Source: Burkholderiaceae bacterium (GTDB taxonomy: Bacteria > Pseudomonadota > Gammaproteobacteria > Burkholderiales > Burkholderiaceae_C). From it: DNA of 64,000 bases. Of the stretch, positions 47,101-56,192 are shown piece by piece. A program made the position numbers and the translations under genes. Within the stretch, counting starts at the first letter, position 1; each line of letters starts with the position of its first letter. The stretch lies in NCBI GenBank assembly GCA_024235895.1, contig JACKLM010000004.1, forward strand, positions 62,001-126,000, read 5' to 3'. The notes beneath the pieces are model-generated. The model was not told the DNA's origin, made no database searches, and saw only the letters and a list, made by a program, of their open reading frames with translations.

Positions 47101-47727
47101 TCAGTGCCGGCGTGCATTTCGCACGCGGCGTCGCGCCGGCGCGACGGTGCGCGGGCGCGTGATGTCGGCGATCAGCATGACGGCGCGAACGAGATCCTGC
47201 ACCGCCTCGGCCAGGTCGGCCGGGGGCTCGATCGACTCGATCGTCGCCAGCAGCGCGTCGGCGTCCTCGAGGTCGTCGGCATCGAAGTGCAGGTACAGCA
47301 GCGCCAACGGCTCCAGCAGATCCGGGTCGTGCAGCGCCATCAGCGCGGGGAAGATCTCCAGCGCGGTGGCGAATCCGGCCAGCCAGGGCAGGACCGCCTG
47401 CGCGATCGGCGCGTGATCGTCCTCGGGCGGGAGGATCCAGGGGTCGAACCAGTCGCGGCGGTCGATCGCCGCGCGCAACTCGTCCAGGCGGCGCTGGGCC
47501 AGCGCCGCGATCGGCGCGGCGTCGAAGCCCGGCGGCGGCGCGCGGCCGTCGACGTCGACCAGGTGGCGCTGCCAGGCCGCGGCCGGCACCGCCTTGGGCT
47601 GCAGCAGGACGCCGCACAGGTAGCCGTCCAGCGCCATCACGTCCAGCGGCTCGAGCGGCGCAGGCACGGCATCGAGCAGCGACTGCAGGCGCGCGATATC
47701 GACATCGGTGAGCGGCAGCGCGGTCAT
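47101..47727 (-). CDS. UPF0149 family protein (YecA/YgfB-like)
   Basis: Protein of 208 residues from the ATG at 47727. The pattern PLEPLDVMALDGYLCGVLLQP and the later DADDLEDADALLATIESIEP match the UPF0149 family, whose acidic helical domain is of unclear function. The C-terminus is Arg-rich (RRRVRNARRH) but I see no SEC-type zinc motif, which many YecA proteins carry. It is divergent from the methylmalonate-semialdehyde dehydrogenase (185 bp between starts). Confidence 0.88.
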   Translation of the reverse strand: MTALPLTDVDIARLQSLLDAVPAPLEPLDVMALDGYLCGVLLQPKAVPAAAWQRHLVDVDGRAPPPGFDAAPIAALAQRRLDELRAAIDRRDWFDPWILPPEDDHAPIAQAVLPWLAGFATALEIFPALMALHDPDLLEPLALLYLHFDADDLEDADALLATIESIEPPADLAEAVQDLVRAVMLIADITRPRTVAPARRRVRNARRH

Positions 47728-47912
47728 CCCGGGATTGTCGCCGCGTGCGATGGGCCCGCGCATCGCCCGAGTGCGGGCGGGCGACCGCCCCGGCGCGGTC
47801 GTTTCGCGGCCGGGCGCGGCCGATTCGAGGCACGGCGACGGCATAGACTCGCCGCAGCCCACCGCCGCGCGAGGCGGCGGGCCCCGTCGACCGATCCCCG
47901 AGGAGAACCCGC

Positions 47913-49433
47913 ATGGGCGCCCCATCCGCCTTCACCGCCGCGGCCGAAATCGGCCACTGGATCGCCGGCCGTCGAGAGCCCGGCAGCGGCAGCCGCCGCC
48001 AGCCGGTCTGGAACCCGGCCACCGGCGAGGTCGCGCGCCAGGTACGGCTGGCCGAGGCCGCCGACGTCCACGCCGCGGTCGCCGCCGCCGCCGCCGCGCA
48101 GCCGGCCTGGGCCGAGGTGCCGCCGATCCGCCGCGCGCGCATCCTCAACGCCTTCCTGGCGCTGATGAACGAGCAGCGCGACGCGCTGGCGGCGATGATC
48201 AGCGCCGAGCACGGCAAGGTCTTCGCCGACGCCCAGGGCGAGGTCACGCGCGGGATCGAGATCGTCGAGTTCGCCTGCGGCATCCCGCAGCTGCTCAAGG
48301 GCGGCTATACCGAGCAGGTCTCGACCGGCATCGACAACTGGACCCTGCGCCAGCCGCTGGGGGTCGTCGCCGGCATCACGCCGTTCAACTTTCCGTGCAT
48401 GGTGCCGTGCTGGATGTTTCCGGTGGCGCTGGCCTGCGGCAACGCCTTCGTCCTCAAGCCGAGCGAGCGCGACCCGTCGCCGTCGCTGCGGATGGCCGAG
48501 TTGCTGCAGCGTGCCGGGCTGCCCGACGGCGTCTTCAACGTGGTGCAGGGTGACAAGCTGGCGGTCGACACGCTGCTGGCGCACCCCGAGGTGCGCGCCG
48601 TCTCCTTCGTCGGCTCGACGCCGATCGCGCAGCATATCTACGAGACCGGCGCGCGCCACGGCAAGCGCGTGCAGGCGCTCGGCGGCGCCAAGAACCACAT
48701 GGTCGTGATGCCCGACGCCGACGTCGACCAGGCTGTCGACGCCCTCGTCGGCAGCGCCTGGGGATCGGCAGGCGAGCGCTGCATGGCGATCAGCGTCGCC
48801 GTGCTGGTGGGCGGGATCGGCGACCGCATCGTGCCGCGGCTGGCCGAGCGCGCACGCGCGCTCAAGGTCGCCGACGGCATGGCCCCCGGCGCCGAGATGG
48901 GGCCGATCGTCACGCGCGAGGCACGCGACCGCATCGAGGGCTATGTCGCGCTCGGCGTCGAGGAGGGCGCCGAGCTCGTCGTCGACGGTCGCGGGCTCAC
49001 CGTGGCCGGGCGCGAAGGTGGCTTCTTCACCGGGGCCACGCTGTTCGACCATGTCACGCCGGCGATGCGGATCCACCAGGAGGAGATCTTCGGCCCGGTG
49101 CTGGCCTGCGTTCGGGTGCCGGATCTGGCGGCTGCGCTGCAACTCGTGAACGAACATGCCTACGGCAACGGCGTGGCGTGCTTCACGCGGGACGGCGGCG
49201 TGGCGCGCGAATTCGCGCGCCGTGTGCAGGCCGGCATGGTCGGCATCAACGTGCCGATCCCGGTGCCCATGGCCTGGCATGGCTTCGGCGGCTGGAAGAA
49301 GAGCCTGTTCGGCGACATGCACGCCTACGGCGAGGAAGGGGTGCGCTTCTACACGCGGCAAAAGAGCGTCATGCAGCGCTGGCCCGACGGCATCGCCGCC
49401 GGCGCGGATTTCGCGATGCCGACGGCCCGGTGA
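47913..49433 (+). CDS. mmsA: Methylmalonate-semialdehyde dehydrogenase (CoA-acylating)
   Basis: Oxidises methylmalonate or malonate semialdehyde to propionyl- or acetyl-CoA in valine, beta-alanine or inositol breakdown; 506 residues. Markers of this ALDH subgroup are GVVAGITPFNFPCMVPCWMF, the catalytic Cys in GSAGERCMAIS, absence of the usual catalytic Glu (VQALGGAKNHMVV), and GWKKSLFGDMHAYGEEGVRF at the end. The ribosome site GAGGAGA precedes the ATG. A hydroxyisobutyrate-dehydrogenase-like gene (54572-55477) elsewhere in the window could work in the same valine pathway but is not linked. Confidence 0.96.
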   Translation: MGAPSAFTAAAEIGHWIAGRREPGSGSRRQPVWNPATGEVARQVRLAEAADVHAAVAAAAAAQPAWAEVPPIRRARILNAFLALMNEQRDALAAMISAEHGKVFADAQGEVTRGIEIVEFACGIPQLLKGGYTEQVSTGIDNWTLRQPLGVVAGITPFNFPCMVPCWMFPVALACGNAFVLKPSERDPSPSLRMAELLQRAGLPDGVFNVVQGDKLAVDTLLAHPEVRAVSFVGSTPIAQHIYETGARHGKRVQALGGAKNHMVVMPDADVDQAVDALVGSAWGSAGERCMAISVAVLVGGIGDRIVPRLAERARALKVADGMAPGAEMGPIVTREARDRIEGYVALGVEEGAELVVDGRGLTVAGREGGFFTGATLFDHVTPAMRIHQEEIFGPVLACVRVPDLAAALQLVNEHAYGNGVACFTRDGGVAREFARRVQAGMVGINVPIPVPMAWHGFGGWKKSLFGDMHAYGEEGVRFYTRQKSVMQRWPDGIAAGADFAMPTAR

Positions 49434-49523
49434 GTGAGGCCGCCCCGTGAGGGCTGCCATGCTCGACTTCCTGCACGGAGGTGGACGCGCTGCCGCTCCA
49501 GGCGCACACAGCGAGCGCCGCGA

Positions 49524-49575
49524 GCACCGGCGGCGCCCCTGAGGCCGCGCGCGGCCTCAGGGGCGCCTCCGGTGC
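49524..49575. terminator. Large loopless hairpin downstream of mmsA
   Basis: The two 18-bp halves 49532-49549 and 49550-49567 form a perfect palindrome with no spacer. The stem extends through GCACCGG and CCGGTGC to 25-bp arms with one mismatch. No T-run follows, so it is not a textbook terminator. The rest of 49434-49725 holds no gene. Confidence 0.6.
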
Positions 49576-49725
49576 CTGCATCGCCCGTCGTGGTCGAGGC
49601 GAGGCACGCGCGCCGCAAGGGGTAGGTCGACCCGCCGACCCGCCGACAATTACCGCACGACCGATCAGAGACCGCGGTCACCACGCACTGGAGACACAGC
49701 CGCGAAACGACAGAAGGGCCATCAA

Positions 49726-50211
49726 GTGAGCGCACACACACCTTGGAAGCCATCGGCACCGCCGGCACTGCTTCCGATGATGCAGGTTCGCTGCGAGGTC
49801 GATGCACTCGTCAGCCTGGGCCCCGGCCCCTGCGGCGAGCGGCGTTACGTGCCGCTCGCCGGCGGCAGCGTCGTCGGCCCGGAGCTGAACGGCACGGTGG
49901 TCGCCGGCGGTGTCGACTGGCAGCTCCAGCGCGCCGACGGCGTGCTCGAGATCGGTGCCCACTACGTCATCCGCACCAACGACGGCGCACTCGTCGAAGT
50001 TCGCAGCGACGGCCTGCGGCACGGCCCGCCCGAGGTCATGGTGCGGCTCGCGGCAGGTGAGCCGGTCGCGCGCGACGCCTACTTCTTCCGCACCCTGATG
50101 CGCTTCACCACCGGCGACGCGCGCTGGCTGCACCTGAACAAGGTGATGGCGATCGCCAGCGGCGAGCGCCAGGCACGGCTCGTGGTGCTCGACGTCTGGC
50201 GGCTCGCGTAA
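49726..50211 (+). CDS. DUF3237 (UPF0311) family protein
   Basis: Protein of 161 residues from a GTG start at 49726, with AGAAGGG about 9 nt upstream. The pattern GERRYVPLAGGSVVGPELNG, DWQLQRADGVLEIGAHYVI and YFFRTLMRFTTGD is that of DUF3237, a small beta-barrel family without known function. No signal peptide. It is convergent with the OmpA-like gene (41-bp gap) and is preceded by the large hairpin. Confidence 0.85.
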   Translation: MSAHTPWKPSAPPALLPMMQVRCEVDALVSLGPGPCGERRYVPLAGGSVVGPELNGTVVAGGVDWQLQRADGVLEIGAHYVIRTNDGALVEVRSDGLRHGPPEVMVRLAAGEPVARDAYFFRTLMRFTTGDARWLHLNKVMAIASGERQARLVVLDVWRLA

Positions 50212-50252
50212 GGGTTGCCGGGCGCCGGGAGGATCCCGTGCAGCGGCTCGGG

Positions 50253-50912
50253 TCAGGCCGCCGGCTCGCGCAGGAAGATCTCGACACGCCGGTTCTGCGC
50301 CCGTCCCTCGGGGGTGGTGTTGTCGGCCACCGGCTCGCGCGACCCGCGGCCGGCGATCTCCAGCCGCGACGCCGGCACGCCCCGGTCCTGCAGGTAGTTG
50401 CTCACCGTGCGCGCGCGCTCCAGCGAAAGCGGGTCGTTGATGGCGTCGCTGCCGGTGCTGTCGGTGTGGCCGACGATGCGCACCACGGTCGTCGCGTCCA
50501 GCCCCTGGGCGAACTGGTCGAGCACCGGGCGCAGCCCCGGCTGCAGGTCGGCACGGCCGACCGCGAACGAGATGTCGCTCGGCACGTTGACCTTGAGCTG
50601 GTTGTCCTCGGTACGCGCGACCTCGATGCCGGTGCCCTGGGTCGCCTGCTCCATCGCGCGCTGCTTGTCCTGCATCCGCTTGGACCACAGGTTGCCGGCG
50701 ATGGCGCCGACGGCCGCGCCGGCGACCGCCCCGGTGCCGGCCTTGCCGCCGGTGGCTTTGCCGATGACCGCGCCGGCGACGGCGCCGATCGCCGCGCCCT
50801 GCGCGGTGCCTCGCTGGCGCTCGTCCATGGTCTCGCAGCCGGCCAGCGCGATCGCGCCGGCCAGCACGATGGTTGCCGCGACACGCGGGCGCGGTGAACG
50901 ATCGTGGTTCAT
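50253..50912 (-). CDS. OmpA family lipoprotein with glycine-zipper domain
   Basis: Outer-membrane lipoprotein of 219 residues that likely anchors the envelope to peptidoglycan. A signal peptide ends in the lipobox LAGC (Cys26). A glycine-zipper segment (GAAIGAVAGAVIGKATGG) follows, then the OmpA C-terminal domain with GHTDSTGSDAIN and NRRVEIFL. YiaD/Pal-like proteins have this layout. It starts from the ATG at 50912 and is divergent from the Lrp/AsnC regulator with 125 bp between starts. Confidence 0.93.
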   Translation of the reverse strand: MNHDRSPRPRVAATIVLAGAIALAGCETMDERQRGTAQGAAIGAVAGAVIGKATGGKAGTGAVAGAAVGAIAGNLWSKRMQDKQRAMEQATQGTGIEVARTEDNQLKVNVPSDISFAVGRADLQPGLRPVLDQFAQGLDATTVVRIVGHTDSTGSDAINDPLSLERARTVSNYLQDRGVPASRLEIAGRGSREPVADNTTPEGRAQNRRVEIFLREPAA

Positions 50913-51037
50913 CCTGGTCCTCCTGATCTCGGATGGTCGGTGCGCGCCAGGGTAGCACCGTCGGCAGCCTTTCGCAGCCACGCGGACACACCCGCGCGCC
51001 CGCCGCGGACGCGCCGCCGTGGAGGACAATCGCGGCC

Positions 51038-51526
51038 ATGGACGAGGCCGACAGCCCACGCGGTGCACGCACGATCGACAAGATCGACCGCCGCATCCTG
51101 CGCGTGTTGCAGGCCGACGGCCGCATCAGCAACCTCAAGCTCGCCGAGGCGGTTCACCTGTCGCCGACGGCCGTGCTCGAGCGCGTGCGCCGGCTGCAGC
51201 GCGACGGCTACATCCTCGGCTACGAGGCGCGGCTGGACCCGGCGCTGCTGGGCGCCGGGCTGCTCGTCTTCATCGAGGTGCTGCTCGACCGCACCGTGCA
51301 CGACGTCATGGACACCTTCAAGGCCGCGGTGCAGGCCCGTCCGGAGATCCTGGAGGCGCACCTGGTGGCCGGTGGTTTCGACTACCTGCTCAAGACCCGC
51401 GTGGCGGACATGGGGGCCTACCGCCAGTTCATCGGCAACGTCATCTGGACCCTGCCCGGGGTGCGCGAGACCCGCACCTACGCGGTGATGGAGGAGGTCA
51501 AGCACACGACGCAGCTGCCGCTGTAG
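51038..51526 (+). CDS. Lrp/AsnC family transcriptional regulator
   Basis: Feast/famine regulator of 162 residues. The N-terminal helix-turn-helix is IDRRILRVLQADGRISNLKL with LSPTAVLERVRRL, and the C-terminal RAM domain ends VIWTLPGVRETRTYAVMEEV. It resembles the global Lrp branch. The ATG at 51038 is chosen; the frame is open upstream. It lies convergent with yggS (21-bp gap) and next to no amino-acid gene, so targets are unknown. Confidence 0.95.
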   Translation: MDEADSPRGARTIDKIDRRILRVLQADGRISNLKLAEAVHLSPTAVLERVRRLQRDGYILGYEARLDPALLGAGLLVFIEVLLDRTVHDVMDTFKAAVQARPEILEAHLVAGGFDYLLKTRVADMGAYRQFIGNVIWTLPGVRETRTYAVMEEVKHTTQLPL

Positions 51527-51547
51527 TCGAACGGGCTGGCGGCGCGC

Positions 51548-52243
51548 TCAACCCCTGGCGCCGAAGATCGCGCCGCCCACGCGCACGAGGGTCGCCCCCT
51601 CGGCAATGGCGGCCTCGAGGTCGTCGCTCATGCCCATCGACAGTGTGTCGAGCGCAAGACCCTCGGCCCGCAGCGCCTGCAGCAGCTCGCGCAGCCGGCG
51701 GTGCGGCGCGCGCTGGGCCTCGAAGCCGTCGGCAGGCGCCGGGATCGCCATCAGCCCGCGCAGCCGCACGCGGTCGGCCGGCAGCGCGGCCACCGCGCGC
51801 GCCAGCGCCGGCAATGCGGCGGGTGACACACCGCTCTTGCTCGCCTCGCCGCTGACGTTGACCTGCAGGCACAGCTGCAGCGGCGCCATCCCCGGTGGTC
51901 GTTGCACAGCCAGTCGCTCGGCGACCTTCAGCCGGTCGACCGAGTGCACCCAGTCGAAGGCCTCGGCTACGGCGCGCGTCTTGTTGCTCTGCAGCGGACC
52001 GATCAGGTGCCACACCAGGTCGGCGCGCAGGTCGCGCAAGGCCTCGATCTTGGCCAGCGCTTCCTGGACGTAGTTCTCGCCGAAGTCACGCTGCCCGGCG
52101 GCGTGGGCGTCGCGCAGCGCGTCGACCGGCTGGGTCTTGCCGACCGCCAGCAGCGTGACGGAGTCGGCATCCCGGCCGGCGGCCGAAGAAGCGGCCGCGA
52201 TGCGGCGCTTCACTTCTTGTAGCCGGGTGACGATGCTGCCCAT
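51548..52243 (-). CDS. YggS family PLP-binding protein (PLP homeostasis)
   Basis: Pyridoxal-phosphate carrier protein of the PLPBP/YggS family that keeps free PLP in balance; 231 residues. The PLP lysine is K36 in LLAVGKTQP, and DFGENYVQEAL, WHLIGPLQSNK and SMGMSDDLEAAI are family signatures. It is divergent from pilT with only 42 bp between starts. This pairing is widely conserved in beta- and gammaproteobacteria, where yggS often sits beside the pil genes. Confidence 0.96.
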   Translation of the reverse strand: MGSIVTRLQEVKRRIAAASSAAGRDADSVTLLAVGKTQPVDALRDAHAAGQRDFGENYVQEALAKIEALRDLRADLVWHLIGPLQSNKTRAVAEAFDWVHSVDRLKVAERLAVQRPPGMAPLQLCLQVNVSGEASKSGVSPAALPALARAVAALPADRVRLRGLMAIPAPADGFEAQRAPHRRLRELLQALRAEGLALDTLSMGMSDDLEAAIAEGATLVRVGGAIFGARG

Positions 52244-52285
52244 AATCGTTCGAGCTCCTCGAGCCGCCTGCGCGCGGACCCCTCC

Positions 52286-53329
52286 ATGGACATCACCCAG
52301 CTGCTGGCCTTCTCGGTCAAGAACAAGGCTTCGGACCTGCACCTGTCGGCCGGCCTGCCGCCGATGATCCGCGTGCACGGCGACGTGCGGCGGATCAACG
52401 TCGAGCCGCTGGACCACAAGATGGTGCACGACATGGTGTACGACATCATGAACGATGCCCAGCGCAAACACTACGAGGATACGCTGGAGTGCGACTTCAG
52501 CTTCGAGATCCAGGGTCTGGCGCGATTCCGCGTCAACGCGTTCAACCAGAACCGTGGCGCCGGCGCGGTCTTCCGCACGATTCCGTCCAAGATCCTGACG
52601 CTCGAGCAGCTCGCCGCGCCCAAGGTCTTCGCCGAGCTCTCGCTCAAGCCGCGCGGCCTGGTGCTGGTCACCGGGCCGACCGGGTCGGGCAAGTCCACGA
52701 CGCTGGCCGCGATGGTCAACCATCTCAACGAGCACGAGTACGGCCACGTGCTGACGGTCGAGGACCCGATCGAGTTCGTGCACGAGAGCAAGAAGTGCCT
52801 GATCAACCAGCGCGAGGTCGGCCCGCACACGCTGTCGTTCAACAACGCGCTGCGCTCGGCGCTGCGCGAGGACCCGGACGCGATCCTGGTCGGCGAGCTG
52901 CGCGACCTGGAGACGATCCGGCTGGCGCTGACCGCGGCCGAGACCGGCCACCTGGTCTTCGGCACCCTGCACACCAGCAGCGCGGCCAAGACGGTGGACC
53001 GCGTCGTCGACGTCTTCCCGGCGGCGGAAAAGGACATGGTGCGCGCGATGCTGTCGGAGTCGCTGGTGGCGGTGATCTCGCAAACGCTGTGCAAGACCAA
53101 GGACGGCTCGGGCCGGGTCGCGGCGCACGAGATCATGATCGGCACCTCGGCGATCCGAAACCTGATCCGCGAGAACAAGATCGCGCAGATGTACTCGGCG
53201 ATCCAGACCGGCCAGAACCTGGGCATGCAGACGCTGGACCAGAACCTCGCCGATCTCGTGCGGCGCAACGTCATCACGCCGGCGGAGGCCCGCGCCAAGG
53301 CCAAGATCCCCGAGAATTTCCCCGGGTGA
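52286..53329 (+). CDS. pilT: Type IV pilus retraction ATPase PilT
   Basis: Hexameric cytosolic ATPase that depolymerises type IV pili and drives twitching motility; 347 residues. Walker A is GPTGSGKS (130-137), the Asp box and Walker B lie around DPDAILVGELRDLETI, and the C-terminal AIRNLIRE motif essential for retraction is present. It is followed by pilU after a 29-bp gap, so the two form one operon. No pilus structural gene is in the window, so the rest of the system is elsewhere. Confidence 0.98.
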   Translation: MDITQLLAFSVKNKASDLHLSAGLPPMIRVHGDVRRINVEPLDHKMVHDMVYDIMNDAQRKHYEDTLECDFSFEIQGLARFRVNAFNQNRGAGAVFRTIPSKILTLEQLAAPKVFAELSLKPRGLVLVTGPTGSGKSTTLAAMVNHLNEHEYGHVLTVEDPIEFVHESKKCLINQREVGPHTLSFNNALRSALREDPDAILVGELRDLETIRLALTAAETGHLVFGTLHTSSAAKTVDRVVDVFPAAEKDMVRAMLSESLVAVISQTLCKTKDGSGRVAAHEIMIGTSAIRNLIRENKIAQMYSAIQTGQNLGMQTLDQNLADLVRRNVITPAEARAKAKIPENFPG

Positions 53330-53358
53330 GGCCGGCACGCAGACGAAGGACCCGCTGA

Positions 53359-54522
53359 ATGGAACGCGATCAAGCCTCCAAGTTCGTCACCGACCTGCTG
53401 CGGCTGATGGTCCAGCGCAACGGCTCGGACCTGTTCCTGACGGCGGAGTTTCCGCCCGCGGTCAAGGTCGACGGCAAGGTCACCAAGGTCAGCCCGCAAC
53501 CGCTGACCGGCCAGCACACGCTGCAGCTCGCGCGCGCGGTGATGAACGACAAGCAGGCGGCCGAGTTCGAACGCACCAAGGAGTGCAATTTCGCGATCTC
53601 GCCGGCCGGCGTCGGGCGCTTTCGCGTCAACGCCTTCCTGCAGCAGGGCCATGTCGGGCTGGTCTTCCGCACGATCCCGGCCACGCTGCCGACGATCGAC
53701 ATCCTCGGGCTGCCCAAGGTCCTCAAGGACGTCGCGATGACCAAGCGCGGGCTGGTGATCTTCGTCGGCGCTACCGGCTCCGGCAAGAGCACCTCGTTGG
53801 CGGCGATGGTCGACTGGCGCAACGAGCACAGCCACGGTCACATCATCACGATCGAGGACCCGATCGAGTTCGTGCACCCGCACAAGAACTGCATCGTGAC
53901 CCAGCGCGAGGTCGGGATCGACACCGACGACTGGGCGCCGGCGCTGAAGAATTCTCTGCGCCAGGCGCCGGACGTCATCCTGATGGGCGAGATCCGCGAC
54001 CGCGAGACGATGGAACACGCGGTCGCCTTCGCCGAGACCGGCCACCTGTGTCTGGCCACGCTTCACGCCAACAGCTCCAACCAGGCGCTGGACCGCATCA
54101 TCAACTTCTTCCCCGAGGACCGGCGCTCGCAGCTGCTGATGGACCTGTCGCTCAACCTCAAGGCGATCGTCAGCCAGCGGCTGCTGCCGCGGGAGGAGGG
54201 GCGCGGGCGCATCGCGGCGGTGGAGATCATGCTCAACACACCGCTGGTGTCGGACATGATCTTCAAGGGCGAGGTCAGCGAGATCAAGGAGCTGATGAAG
54301 CGCTCGCGCGAGCTCGGCATGCAGACGTTCGACCAGTCCCTGTTCGACCTCTACGAGAGCGGCGCCGTCAGCTACGAGGACGCGCTGCGCAACGCCGACT
54401 CGGTGAATGACCTGCGGCTTCAGATCAAGCTCAACAGCCAGCGCGCGCGCCAGGCCGACCTGGCCGCCGGCACCGAGCACCTGAGCATCGTCGGCGAGAC
54501 GCGGGGCCCGGTGCTGCGCTGA
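53359..54522 (+). CDS. pilU: Type IV pilus accessory retraction ATPase PilU
   Basis: PilT paralogue that assists retraction under load; 387 residues. Walker A is GATGSGKST, Walker B lies in DVILMGEIRDRETM, and the His-box is in LCLATLHANSSNQALDRI. As usual for PilU it lacks the AIRNLIRE motif and has a longer C-terminal tail (EHLSIVGETRGPVLR). Second gene of the pilTU operon. Confidence 0.97.
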   Translation: MERDQASKFVTDLLRLMVQRNGSDLFLTAEFPPAVKVDGKVTKVSPQPLTGQHTLQLARAVMNDKQAAEFERTKECNFAISPAGVGRFRVNAFLQQGHVGLVFRTIPATLPTIDILGLPKVLKDVAMTKRGLVIFVGATGSGKSTSLAAMVDWRNEHSHGHIITIEDPIEFVHPHKNCIVTQREVGIDTDDWAPALKNSLRQAPDVILMGEIRDRETMEHAVAFAETGHLCLATLHANSSNQALDRIINFFPEDRRSQLLMDLSLNLKAIVSQRLLPREEGRGRIAAVEIMLNTPLVSDMIFKGEVSEIKELMKRSRELGMQTFDQSLFDLYESGAVSYEDALRNADSVNDLRLQIKLNSQRARQADLAAGTEHLSIVGETRGPVLR

Positions 54523-54571
54523 CCCGCCGCCGCGGCCCGCCGCCTGCGTGCGCCGTGGCACCATACGGGTC

Positions 54572-55477
54572 ATGGACTCGACCCGCGACTACGAAACGCA
54601 GACCCGGCGACCCGTCGCCTTCCTCGGCCTGGGTGTGATGGGCCACCCGATGGCCGGCCACCTGGCGCGCGCCGGGCACCCGGTCACGGTCTACAACCGT
54701 ACCGCCTCCAGGGCCGTCGACTGGGCCGCCGAATACGGCGGCGCGGTCGCCGCCACTCCGGCCGAGGCCGCGCGCGGCGCCGAGGTCGTGTTCGCCTGCG
54801 TCGGCAACGACGACGACCTGCGCGCGGTCGCGCTCGGCGGCACCGGCGCCTTCGCCGGCATGGCGCCGGGCGCGGTCTTCGTCGATCACACGACGGCGTC
54901 GGCCGCGGTCGCGCGCGAGCTGCATGCGGCGGCACGCGCGCGCGGGCTGCACTTCGTCGACGCCCCGGTCTCGGGCGGACAGGCCGGCGCCGTGGGCGGC
55001 CAGCTCACCGTGATGTGCGGCGGCGACCCCGAGCCCTTCGACGCGATGCGGCCGCTGGCGCTGAACTACGCGCGCGCGGTGACCCGCATCGGCGAGCCCG
55101 GTGCCGGTCAGCTCGCCAAGATGGTCAACCAGATCGCGATCGCCGGGCTGCTGCAAGGCCTGGCCGAGGCGCTCGCCTTCGGCCAGCGCGCCGGGCTGGA
55201 CATGCCGCTCGTGCTCGACGTCATCGGCAAGGGCGCAGCGCAGAGCTGGCAGATGGACCACCGCGGCCCGACGATGCTCGACGACCGCTTCGACTTCGGA
55301 TTCGCGGTCGACTGGATGCGCAAGGACCTCGGCCTGGTGCTGGACGAGGCCAGGCGCAACGGTGCCCAGCTCCCGGTCACCGCGCTCGTGGACCAGTTCT
55401 ACGCCGAGGTCCAGGCCCTAGGCGGCGCGCGCTGGGACACCTCGAGCCTGATGCGCCGGCTGCGGCCGCCGCGCTGA
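54572..55477 (+). CDS. NAD(P)-dependent beta-hydroxyacid dehydrogenase (3-hydroxyisobutyrate dehydrogenase-like)
   Basis: Beta-hydroxyacid dehydrogenase of 301 residues. The N-terminal cofactor motif GLGVMGHPMAGHLARAGH, the substrate loop DAPVSGGQAGAVGG and the catalytic Lys in GAGQLAKMVNQI are in place. The family includes 3-hydroxyisobutyrate dehydrogenase and tartronate semialdehyde reductase; the sequence does not decide. ATG 54572 is preferred to a GTG eight codons earlier. It follows pilU by 49 bp and is convergent with the BON gene; a short stem with CCGGCC/GGCCGG arms lies in the 76-bp gap. Confidence 0.92.
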   Translation: MDSTRDYETQTRRPVAFLGLGVMGHPMAGHLARAGHPVTVYNRTASRAVDWAAEYGGAVAATPAEAARGAEVVFACVGNDDDLRAVALGGTGAFAGMAPGAVFVDHTTASAAVARELHAAARARGLHFVDAPVSGGQAGAVGGQLTVMCGGDPEPFDAMRPLALNYARAVTRIGEPGAGQLAKMVNQIAIAGLLQGLAEALAFGQRAGLDMPLVLDVIGKGAAQSWQMDHRGPTMLDDRFDFGFAVDWMRKDLGLVLDEARRNGAQLPVTALVDQFYAEVQALGGARWDTSSLMRRLRPPR

Positions 55478-55553
55478 GCCCGCCCCCACCGCGACCGCAC
55501 CGCGCGTGTGGCCGCGCCGGCCCTGTCCGGCTGCAAGGCCGGCGGTGCAGGCC

Positions 55554-56192
55554 TCAGCGTGCCGGTGCCGGCTCGATCTTCAGCGCGCGCAGTTCGTCCT
55601 CGCCCAGGATCTCGAAGACGCGAACGACCTTTTGCACGCCCGGCACCGTGCTCGCCACCTCGGCGCCGCGCGCCGCCTCGCGCTCGGTGACGCGCCCCAT
55701 CAGGTAGACGATGCCGCGCTCGGTGACGACCTTGAACGCATTCGCGTACAGGTCGCGCGCGTCGACCAGGCTGGCCTTGACCTTGGTCGTCAGCAGTGCA
55801 TCGTTGCTGCGCGACGTGAGCGAACTCGCGCCTGCGATCGCCAGCTCGTTGACGACCGAACGCACGTTCTCGACCCGCGCCACGGCTGCCTCGAGGCGTG
55901 TCCTGGCGTCGGCGTCGGGCACTTCGCCGGTCAGCAGCGCGACCCGGTTGTAGCTCGTCACGTTGACGTGACCCAGCGTGGCGAGCTCGCGCACGCGTGC
56001 CGCAGCCTTGATCTCGATACCCTGGTCCTCGATCTGGGCCCCGGTCGTGCGGCGATCGGTGGCCACCAGCACACCGCCGACCATCGCGCCGCCGACGACC
56101 AGCGGCGCGCAGCCGGCCAACCCCGCCAGCAGGGCAAGGCTCAGCGAGGAGGCGACCAGGGCGCGCGTGGCGCCGGATGCGAGCTTGTTCAT
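55554..56192 (-). CDS. BON domain lipoprotein (DolP/YraP-like)
   Basis: Outer-membrane lipoprotein of 212 residues important for envelope integrity in relatives. The signal peptide ends in LAGC (Cys28), followed by the hydrophobic VVGGAMVGGVLVATDRRT stretch typical of DolP. Two BON domains follow (about residues 52-120 and 130-198; note YNRVALLTGEVPD and GIVYLMGRVTEREA). Its ATG overlaps the stop of the SIS-domain gene by 4 bp, so the two are coupled in the conserved yraN-SIS-BON cluster. Confidence 0.94.
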   Translation of the reverse strand: MNKLASGATRALVASSLSLALLAGLAGCAPLVVGGAMVGGVLVATDRRTTGAQIEDQGIEIKAAARVRELATLGHVNVTSYNRVALLTGEVPDADARTRLEAAVARVENVRSVVNELAIAGASSLTSRSNDALLTTKVKASLVDARDLYANAFKVVTERGIVYLMGRVTEREAARGAEVASTVPGVQKVVRVFEILGEDELRALKIEPAPAR

